Part shown: positions 51,937 through 58,955 of the stretch, piece by piece
How the letters are laid out: each line of letters starts with the position of its first letter
Position numbering within the stretch: position 1 is the first letter of the stretch
NCBI GenBank assembly: GCA_023150615.1
Contig: JAKLKO010000001.1
Span: 186,001 to 250,000 of the forward strand
Direction of reading: 5' to 3'
Length of the DNA stretch: 64,000 nucleotides
Origin: Phycisphaerae bacterium
GTDB taxonomy: Bacteria; Planctomycetota; Phycisphaerae; UBA1845; UTPLA1
The notes under the pieces: model-generated
What the model was told of the DNA's origin: nothing
The model's database searches: none
Seen by the model: the letters and a program-made list of their open reading frames with translations, nothing else
Made by a program: the position numbers and the translations under genes

Positions 51937-52113
51937 TCAGGCGGGGAGTTCCGATTCCAGCGTCGCCGCCGTCGAAGAGACCTTTGTTCCGACGGCTGAA
52001 ATGACGGCGACGACCAGCAAGATGACTAACGCAATGAGGACCGAGTATTCCACCGCCGTCGGACCGTCTTCGGATGTGAGGAACTCTGCGACGCGCCGCC
52101 GGCTGTTCGACAT
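51937..52113 (-). CDS. Flp-type IVb pilin
   Basis: A 58-residue protein that is probably the structural subunit of a Tad/Flp pilus. It has a short basic leader, then EDG-PTAVEYSVLIALVILL: the cleavage site G/xxxxEY of Flp prepilins is exact (Gly17, Glu22-Tyr23), followed by the hydrophobic helix that packs in the fibre. The C-terminal end (SSTAATLESELPA) is short and polar. The stop is TGA at 51939-51937. The tad assembly genes (tadA, tadV prepilin peptidase) are not in the window. It is convergent with lepA and divergent from lysA. Confidence 0.82.
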   Translation of the reverse strand: MSNSRRRVAEFLTSEDGPTAVEYSVLIALVILLVVAVISAVGTKVSSTAATLESELPA

Positions 52114-52380
52114 GCTTCACCCGCACCGATGGCACCGCCCGTGCGGGCGGCATTGACAACGCGGCGTACGATCGACCCGGCGACCGAACGAGCCGATCCG
52201 TTCGATCCCGCCTCGCCCGCGTCCGAGAAGGCGATCCGCGACCGCCTTTCGTACCCCCCTCACTATCGAATGGCCCTGAGTCCAACTTGAGCATTCGTGG
52301 AAACACGCCCGGCCGGTCGCGCGGTCGACTTGACGGACGAATGCCGATAAGTTTCCGCCGCGGGCGGGAGGTCGGCGGGC

Positions 52381-53661
52381 GTGGATTACTTCGAGTACCG
52401 CGATTCGGCGTTGTGGTGCGAGGGCGTCGCGATGGAGCGGATCGCCCGCGAATTCGGCACGCCGGTCTACGTCTATTCCGCGCGGACCTTCGTCGAGCAC
52501 TACGAGCGGATCGCGACAGCGTTCGCGAAGCTGCAACCACTGATCTGCTATTCGATCAAGAGCTGCCCGAACACGCACCTGTGCAAACTGCTCGCGCGTA
52601 AAGGCGCGGGGTTTGACGTCGTTTCGGGCGGCGAGCTTTTCCGCGCGCGGCGCGCCGGCGGCGATCCGGCGAAAATCGTCTTTGCAGGCGTGGGCAAATC
52701 GGAAGCGGAAATCCGCGCGGCGCTGCGCTGCGGCATCGGGCTGCTGAACGTCGAGTCCGAAGCCGAGATGGATCAGCTTGTGCGGATCGCGGCGGAGGAA
52801 TCGGTCTCCGCGCGGGCGGCGCTGCGAATCAACCCGGACGTCGACCCCGTCACCCACCGGCACACGACCACCGGCACGCGCGAGACCAAGTTCGGCGTCG
52901 ACGTCGCCCGAGCGCGGCGGTTCTTCGAACGATTCGGCCGCACAAAGGAAGTTTCGCTCTGCGGACTGCACCTGCACATCGGCTCCCCCGTCAACCGCGT
53001 CGATCCGTACGTCGCGGCGATCCAACGGGCGCTGGAGCTGATCGACGAGCTGACGCGGGCCGGATTCGCGATCGATACGCTGGACATCGGCGGCGGATTC
53101 AGCGCGCACTACCGCGGCACCGAAGCGCCGGACGCGGCCGCCTACGCGGCCGCCATCGTGCCGCTGCTGCGCGAGCGGGGACTGCGGATCATCCTTGAGC
53201 CGGGTCGTTCGATCGCGGCCAACGCGGGCGTGCTGCTGACGCGGGTCGAATACGTGAAGCCGGCGAACGCGCGGCGGTTCGTGATTGTCGACGCCGGAAT
53301 GAACGACCTGATCCGGCCGGTGCTCTACGACGCGTACCATTTCATCTGGCCCGTGCGGCCGGGCGAAGGATTCGTTCCGGGTGCTCGCGGCGACGCGATC
53401 GACGCACCCGGACTGGTCGAAACGGACGTCGTCGGTCCGGTGTGCGAGACGGGGGATTTCTTCGCACGCAAACGGAGGCTTCCGCCGGTGGAGCGCGGCG
53501 AACTGCTGGCCGTATTCACGGCCGGGGCGTACGGCATGTCGATGTCGAGCCAGTACAACTCCCGACCGCGCGCGGCGGAGGTGCTGGTCGAGGGAGACGC
53601 CGCGCGATTGATCCGGCGACGCGAGACCTACGACGATCTCGTTGAGGCGGAGCACGTCTGA
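52381..53661 (+). CDS. lysA: Diaminopimelate decarboxylase
   Basis: The final step of lysine synthesis from meso-diaminopimelate, PLP-dependent. The 426-residue protein begins with a GTG preceded by GGGAGG. It has YSIKSCPN (PLP-Lys), GFDVVSGGEL, HLHIGSPV, DIGGGFSAHY, EPGRSI, the catalytic Cys in GPVCETGDFF, and AVFTAGAYGMSMSSQYN (cited as TAGAYGMSMS). The set matches bacterial LysA with the usual TIM barrel and beta domains. The last 34 bases overlap the convergent O-antigen ligase gene. No dapF or other lysine genes are nearby. Confidence 0.94.
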   Translation: MDYFEYRDSALWCEGVAMERIAREFGTPVYVYSARTFVEHYERIATAFAKLQPLICYSIKSCPNTHLCKLLARKGAGFDVVSGGELFRARRAGGDPAKIVFAGVGKSEAEIRAALRCGIGLLNVESEAEMDQLVRIAAEESVSARAALRINPDVDPVTHRHTTTGTRETKFGVDVARARRFFERFGRTKEVSLCGLHLHIGSPVNRVDPYVAAIQRALELIDELTRAGFAIDTLDIGGGFSAHYRGTEAPDAAAYAAAIVPLLRERGLRIILEPGRSIAANAGVLLTRVEYVKPANARRFVIVDAGMNDLIRPVLYDAYHFIWPVRPGEGFVPGARGDAIDAPGLVETDVVGPVCETGDFFARKRRLPPVERGELLAVFTAGAYGMSMSSQYNSRPRAAEVLVEGDAARLIRRRETYDDLVEAEHV

Positions 53662-55976
53662 GCGCCGCGCAGCCGTGCGATCGCCGCTTCCGCGTCGCGG
53701 ATGCGCTCTGTTGAAAGCCGATTGGGGGCGGAGACGTACACGCGCAGGCGGTCGAGTTCCAGCCCGCGCTCGTAGGAGGCGATGGCCTCGGCGACCAGGC
53801 GCGGCGACGGGCGAACGGCGTTGAGCTCTTCAAGAAAACGGCCGAGCGTCAGGTGCGCGGCGGGCCACGTCGGATAGCCGGCGATCCACTCGCGCACCGC
53901 GCTGCACGCGCGCTCGAGGTCGTCAGCGTCGCGGGCAATCTCGAAGCGGATGCGGTAGACCGCGGCGGACTGTCGCGGGACCGAGAGGTTCTGCGGATCG
54001 CGTTCTCGCAGGAGCGCGAGCAGTTGCAGCGCGTCGCCGCAATCGCGGACGTCCCGGGCCAGCGCGAGGATGAATGAGGAGAGCTCCTCCACGGCGGCGC
54101 CGTCGAGCGGATCGGCGTCGATCGCATTCCGGTAACGCGTCTCCGCCGCCGATGCGCGGTGGGCGGCGGATCGATTCGAGGCGACGAGCCGGCGTGCGTG
54201 TTCGATATGATGCGTGGCGAGGGCGACCGGCCGAACGATCCGCGTGGCGTACAGCGTGAGTGCGACGATTCCGCCGAGGACGATCGCTGCGGCGAAGATC
54301 GGGCGGGCTTTCGGAGACGATGTGGCGCCGTCGAGTCGCCCGTCGATCGCGGCGAGACACACGGCGAGCAGCGCGAAGAAGGTCGTTGCCGCGCCGGCCA
54401 TGAACAGGCTGACCTCAACGGCGCTGTGGAGCAGGAATGCGGCGCAGCCCGCGATGAGCGCGGGCGCCGCATGGATGAGCGAGTCGTCGGAGAACACCCC
54501 GACCTGCTTCGACTCGGCCGCGACGAGCATACAGACGCCCGGCCAGACGATCGCGGGCGTCGCGAGCGCGAAGAGGATGTACACCGGATCGCTGCCGGCG
54601 TACGCGAACAGCCAGCCGACGATGATCCCCGCCGCGAGCAACAAGGCCCACGGGACGATGCGCACCTTCGACGCCCCGTGAACGCCAGTCGTCAAGTCCT
54701 CCCCCGGAGCTTCAAACTCGGCGCGTGGGCCGCGAGACAGCCTCCATGACACGCCGACAAGGAGCATCAGAAACCCGGCAAGCCCGAGGCCGCCAAACTC
54801 AGTCCCGAGCCGGACGATCCAACTGTGCGGGTCCTGAACCTCCTCAGGGCATTCGGCCGGCTTGAAACGCGTGAACCAGCGGCCGAAATTGTCCGCGCCG
54901 ACACCGAGCGGTCCGCGGTCGAGCCACATGGCCCAGGCGCCCCGCCAGTATTGCCAGCGAAAGAGCATCGACCGCGTCGGCAGTCCGTCGTGCAAAAGGC
55001 CCCACGCGACGACGGCCGCGAGGATGGCGAAGAACGCAAGCCAAGCAAGGACGGCGGTGGCGCGGCGATGACGAGCGAACCATGCTCTAAGAACCGTCCC
55101 GAGCACCGTCAAAACGGCAGCGACGAGCAGCGAGAGTGCGGCACCTTTGCTTTGCGTGAGCGTGAGCGCGAGCGACATCCCCATGGCGGCGACTGCGGGA
55201 ATCACGATGAACGGCTGACGATTGCCGGGTCGACGGCGAAGCCGATCCAGGACGAGGGCAAGGCCCGCGGACGCGGTCAAAACGAGGTAGCTGCCGGCGA
55301 CATTGGCATGCGCGAAGTAGCCGGTCGCGGCGTTGGACTTGAGCCGCTGCTCGAAGTCGTGCAGCTTGCCAGAGTCGGCGCCCGCGGCCGCGACGATCGC
55401 GGCACGGTTCTCTTCGAAGTACTCGCGCGTCATGGGATAGTCCACGGCCCTTTGGTAGCCGCAGCGAATCGCGAAGACCGTGCCGTTCGCGACGATGACC
55501 GCGAGCGCGAGACGGACGCAGGCCGGCGTTCGCAGGAGCTGCCGAAGCGTGAGCAGCAGCAGGATCATGCCGAGGAAGTTGATCGTGCCGGTGAGCGCGA
55601 GGCGCTGCTGGCCGGCGCGCGAGGCGGAGATAATCCCGGCGATGACGAGCATCAGCGCGCCGAACTCGGCGCCCGTCCAGCGATAGTCGATTCGGCCGCG
55701 GTAAACCCGAGCGGCGAACGTGAGCATGGCCGCCGCGGCGATCAGCCCATTGAAGAAGAGCGTCGTGGCGGGTTGCGGGCCGCTCGGCGCGGCAAGGAAG
55801 CGCGTCAACTCGGAGCCTTCGACCGTGTGCGATTCCTGCATCCAGGCCCGCAGGGCAATCAGTACGAGCAGCACGGCGAGCGCAACGCGTTCGGGCCAGG
55901 CGAGCTGCGATGGATCGGGCGCCGCGAGCGCCGGCGGCGATCGGGTCGGCTCGGGTTGTGCGGAGTGGTCAGGCAT
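53628..55976 (-). CDS. O-antigen ligase-type membrane protein with C-terminal TPR domain
   Basis: 782 residues: about 12 hydrophobic segments in residues 25-580 and a helical tail of TPR units (600-780). The periplasmic loop carries the conserved signature of the O-antigen ligase/polymerase (WaaL/Wzy-like) family, MWLDRGPLGVGADNFGRWF (cited as RGPLGVGADNFG) and DPHSWIVRLGTEFGGLG (cited as DPHSWIVRLGTE). The TPR tail is a common planctomycete and delta-proteobacterial extension. It overlaps the WecA-like gene by eight bases (ATGCCTGA), so they are translated together. This links the two into glycan assembly on undecaprenyl phosphate. Confidence 0.85.
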   Translation of the reverse strand: MPDHSAQPEPTRSPPALAAPDPSQLAWPERVALAVLLVLIALRAWMQESHTVEGSELTRFLAAPSGPQPATTLFFNGLIAAAAMLTFAARVYRGRIDYRWTGAEFGALMLVIAGIISASRAGQQRLALTGTINFLGMILLLLTLRQLLRTPACVRLALAVIVANGTVFAIRCGYQRAVDYPMTREYFEENRAAIVAAAGADSGKLHDFEQRLKSNAATGYFAHANVAGSYLVLTASAGLALVLDRLRRRPGNRQPFIVIPAVAAMGMSLALTLTQSKGAALSLLVAAVLTVLGTVLRAWFARHRRATAVLAWLAFFAILAAVVAWGLLHDGLPTRSMLFRWQYWRGAWAMWLDRGPLGVGADNFGRWFTRFKPAECPEEVQDPHSWIVRLGTEFGGLGLAGFLMLLVGVSWRLSRGPRAEFEAPGEDLTTGVHGASKVRIVPWALLLAAGIIVGWLFAYAGSDPVYILFALATPAIVWPGVCMLVAAESKQVGVFSDDSLIHAAPALIAGCAAFLLHSAVEVSLFMAGAATTFFALLAVCLAAIDGRLDGATSSPKARPIFAAAIVLGGIVALTLYATRIVRPVALATHHIEHARRLVASNRSAAHRASAAETRYRNAIDADPLDGAAVEELSSFILALARDVRDCGDALQLLALLRERDPQNLSVPRQSAAVYRIRFEIARDADDLERACSAVREWIAGYPTWPAAHLTLGRFLEELNAVRPSPRLVAEAIASYERGLELDRLRVYVSAPNRLSTERIRDAEAAIARLRGAQTCSASTRSS

Positions 55977-57057
55977 CCGAGCGCGGCGCGAACTCCATGA
56001 GCGCGACGAGTGCGACGACGGCGACCGTCTCCAGCGCAATGATCATCGCGACCCATCCCGTGGCATGCGGCAGGATGATGGCGGGCAGCGCCGTGGCCAG
56101 CGTGGCCATCCAGATGAAGAGCACGGCCGTGCGGGGGCTCATGCCGCGACGAACAAGGCGATGCGAGAAGTGCCGACGGTCGCCGCGCCACACGGAGTCA
56201 CCGGCGCGCCAGCGGATCAGGACAACGCTGAGCGTGTCGTACAGGGGCACGGCCATGACGACCAGCGGCGCGAGGACTCCGGTCGGTTGCTGGTTGGAAG
56301 TCGGGTCGTAGAACGTCGTGAGGATGGTCAGGATGGCGATGAGATAGCCGATGACGGTGCTGCCCGCGTCGCCGAGAAACAAGGTCGCCGGCGGCCAGTT
56401 GAACGGAAGAAACCCGATCAGCGCGCCGGCCAGCAGCCAGCAGCAGGCGGGGACGAAGATCTGACTCGTTCCGACTGCGACGAGCGAAAAGACGCCGATC
56501 GCGATGAATCCAACGCCGGCCGCAAGCCCATCCATGTTATCGAGGAAATTGAAGGCGTTGATGATGACGACGATCCACAAGACGGTGAGGGCGATCGAGA
56601 GCGGCGGGCTGAGCAACGTCAGCAGGCGAACATCGAAGAACGCGGCGAGGATGAACGCGACGGCGAGTTGCACGATGAAACGGAGCACGGCCGAGACAGG
56701 GCGCAGGTCATCGAGCAGGCCGAGGATGTGAAGCACGATGGCGCCGGCAACGATCGCGGTTCCCTCGGACGACTTCGAGAGGACGCCCCCGAGATGCGTA
56801 CGAACGAGCGCGGGGAGCGATTCGACGCTGCCGCGCGAAAGCACCTGCGCCACGACGAAGATCGCCAGCATGGGCAGGATGACCGCCGCGACGATGGCGA
56901 TGCCGCCGCCGAGGGCGACTTCTCGGGCGTGGGCCTTATGGCCGCCGGGCCGGTCCACGAAGCCGCGACGCTGCGCCCAGCGTCGCACGACGGCGGAGGC
57001 GGCGGCACTGATCGCGAACGACGTGGCGAGGCAGGCGATCGGCAGGACGGGCGACAT
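55969..57057 (-). CDS. Undecaprenyl-phosphate sugar-1-phosphate transferase (WecA/MraY family)
   Basis: Starts lipid-linked glycan synthesis by moving a sugar-1-phosphate (typically GlcNAc) from UDP-sugar to undecaprenyl phosphate. The 362-residue protein has about ten membrane segments and the family's catalytic loops: GLLDD (113-117), NAFNFLDNMDGLA, FLGDAGS and HFSHRL. The HFSHRL and DNMDGLA forms fit WecA/TagO more than MraY. It is coupled to the downstream O-antigen ligase-type gene, so a surface polysaccharide or enterobacterial-common-antigen-like product is likely. The sugar is unproven. Confidence 0.9.
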   Translation of the reverse strand: MSPVLPIACLATSFAISAAASAVVRRWAQRRGFVDRPGGHKAHAREVALGGGIAIVAAVILPMLAIFVVAQVLSRGSVESLPALVRTHLGGVLSKSSEGTAIVAGAIVLHILGLLDDLRPVSAVLRFIVQLAVAFILAAFFDVRLLTLLSPPLSIALTVLWIVVIINAFNFLDNMDGLAAGVGFIAIGVFSLVAVGTSQIFVPACCWLLAGALIGFLPFNWPPATLFLGDAGSTVIGYLIAILTILTTFYDPTSNQQPTGVLAPLVVMAVPLYDTLSVVLIRWRAGDSVWRGDRRHFSHRLVRRGMSPRTAVLFIWMATLATALPAIILPHATGWVAMIIALETVAVVALVALMEFAPRSDA

Positions 57058-57228
57058 TGGAGGCGGAGTTTAGCGGGAGCGCGGCGGAACCGCATGCGGG
57101 TGCGCGGGTTTTCGGACGCGGCGCCGGCCTCGCGGCGAGTGAATTGACTTTCGCGTGGCCGTATTCGACGGTTAGGGCGAAGCACGACGCGGTCCGCCCG
57201 GGGCGGACGGCCCGGAGGGGACGGCCAG

Positions 57229-57456
57229 ATGAACCCGCAACAGTTCAGCGAAGCGCTGCTGGCGCTTCAGGATCGCGCGACGCGGCTTGGCCAGACGCGG
57301 GCCAGTCAGATCTGCTGCACGATCGCGGAGGCGATCGCTCAGAACATGCCGGGAGTCGATGAGCGATTGGCGCAACTGCATCGCCAGCTCCTGCTGGTCG
57401 ACGTGACGCATCGGCTGATGCGCATGGAATGCCATTCGAAAATGGTCGTCCACTGA
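57229..57456 (+). CDS. Small conserved helical protein
   Basis: 75 residues from the ATG at 57229, preceded by GGAGGGG nine bases upstream. It is helical and Gln/Leu/Arg-rich (FSEALLALQDRATRLGQTRA, RLAQLHRQLLLVDVTHRLMR as two helices) with two adjacent Cys. It has no signal or membrane segment, and no family is recognised. The good ribosome binding site and even codon use favour a real gene. It is convergent with the HtrA-like gene (nine bases apart). Confidence 0.6.
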   Translation: MNPQQFSEALLALQDRATRLGQTRASQICCTIAEAIAQNMPGVDERLAQLHRQLLLVDVTHRLMRMECHSKMVVH

Positions 57457-57465
57457 CGCCGTGCG

Positions 57466-58896
57466 TCAGTCGGCGCGGCGCGTGGTGGTCACGGGCAGTT
57501 CGATCCGCAGGACCAGGCGCTCGCTCGTCCCGCGCAGGACCGAGACGACGAGCTGCGTCGGCGAGCGCGCGAGACGTTCTTCGATGACGCGCCGGTATGT
57601 CTTCAGGTCCGGCGTGAGCTGATCGTCGATCTTCTGAATGATGTCGTCCTCGTACAGCTCGGCCGTCTCGGCCGGACCAGACTGCACAAGGTGCGCGACG
57701 ACGACCCCCTTCTCATCGGCGTCGAGCTTCCGGTCAAATCGATCGCGGAAGACCAGGTCACGAACGGCCATGCCAAGCACGGAGTTGAAGGCGCGATCGG
57801 CCTTCTCTGCCGGCGTCGGCGCCTCGGATAGCGTCAGCGGGATCGCCAGTGTCTGGCCGTCGCGCCAGACGGCGAGCCGAATCGTGTCACCGACGTTCAT
57901 CCGCTTGACGCGCCGCGTCCAGGTCTCAAGCGTCTCATCATCGGTCGCGCCGGCTGCGATCGGCTCGTCATTCATGCCGACGATGAAGTCCTTCGGCCGG
58001 ACGCCGGCGCGCTCGGCCGGTTGTCCCGGCGCAACGGCGCCAACGATGATTGCGGTCGTCCCGGCGGATAAACCGTAGGCTTGGATCACATCACGGCTGG
58101 CCACATTCAGCCCGGCGACGCCCATCCACGGTTCGGGCCGATCGCGCCGATGCTCCAGTGCGAAACGAACGGCCGGCGCAAACGTCGCCGCGCGGCGGAC
58201 GCGGGCCTGCGCGAGAAAGCCCGACGCATCGTCGTCATCACCGCGGAACGCGCGCGCGTCGAACGCGGACGACGATCCGGCGACGCCGATCAGCTTTCCC
58301 TCGGCCGAGAATACGAGTGCGCCGGTTCCGCCGGCTGGGACGCCGGCGATGACGAATTCATCGTCGCCGACCTGCGGTCCCATGCGGGCCGTCTGGAACG
58401 AGCTTCGAAAACCGTCGCGCTCGCCGAGCAGGCCGAGCGTCACGATGTTCCGGCCGTATCGCGGGAGTTCGCCCGCGTCGGCAAAATCGACGAACGCCAT
58501 GGCATTGCGCGGCTTGGTCGGTTCGACGAACGCCACGTTGACGAGGTTGTTCACGCCGACAAGCCGGGCGGGAATGGGTTCGTCCTTGCGGCCGCGAAGG
58601 AGCAGCTCGAACCGCTTGAAATAGGCGCGGGGGTATTCGAGCAGGCCGGCAGAGATCGGCACCAGGGTTGCGCCGGTGGGTGCGACGACGACGCCGACGT
58701 AGTTGACCTCGGCGCGCTTACCATCCTCGGACTCGAGGCCAAACTTGACGACGACGAGCGCCCGACCGAAGCGGTCGGAGATGCGCGCGATGGTGAGGCC
58801 GAGTTCGTCCGGCGCCGGCGGCGCGGCGCGCGCGGTCGCGGCGGCGATCGCGAGGATGCCGGGGATGCCGCAGCGTAGCCAGCACACGTGCTTCAC
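57466..58896 (-). CDS. HtrA-like PDZ protein with degenerate protease domain
   Basis: 476 residues from a GTG with GGAAGG seven bases upstream, and a signal peptide ending at ATARAAP. Residues 30-245 follow the trypsin-like fold of HtrA/DegP, but the active sites are gone: the His segment reads VVAPTGATLVPISAGL instead of the NHVV type, the Asp segment is GVNNLVNVAFV, and the GNSGGP loop is PAGGTGALVF without the Ser. Two PDZ domains follow (about 256-357 and 372-466), with GQPAERAGVRPKDFIVGMND typical of HtrA PDZ1 (cited as GQPAERAGVRPKD). It is likely a periplasmic binding or chaperone protein rather than a protease. Confidence 0.75.
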   Translation of the reverse strand: MKHVCWLRCGIPGILAIAAATARAAPPAPDELGLTIARISDRFGRALVVVKFGLESEDGKRAEVNYVGVVVAPTGATLVPISAGLLEYPRAYFKRFELLLRGRKDEPIPARLVGVNNLVNVAFVEPTKPRNAMAFVDFADAGELPRYGRNIVTLGLLGERDGFRSSFQTARMGPQVGDDEFVIAGVPAGGTGALVFSAEGKLIGVAGSSSAFDARAFRGDDDDASGFLAQARVRRAATFAPAVRFALEHRRDRPEPWMGVAGLNVASRDVIQAYGLSAGTTAIIVGAVAPGQPAERAGVRPKDFIVGMNDEPIAAGATDDETLETWTRRVKRMNVGDTIRLAVWRDGQTLAIPLTLSEAPTPAEKADRAFNSVLGMAVRDLVFRDRFDRKLDADEKGVVVAHLVQSGPAETAELYEDDIIQKIDDQLTPDLKTYRRVIEERLARSPTQLVVSVLRGTSERLVLRIELPVTTTRRAD

Positions 58897-58955
58897 GGAA
58901 CGACCTTCCTGATATCACCCGTCAACGTGGACCTCCCCGCGTCGCTCCTCTGACA

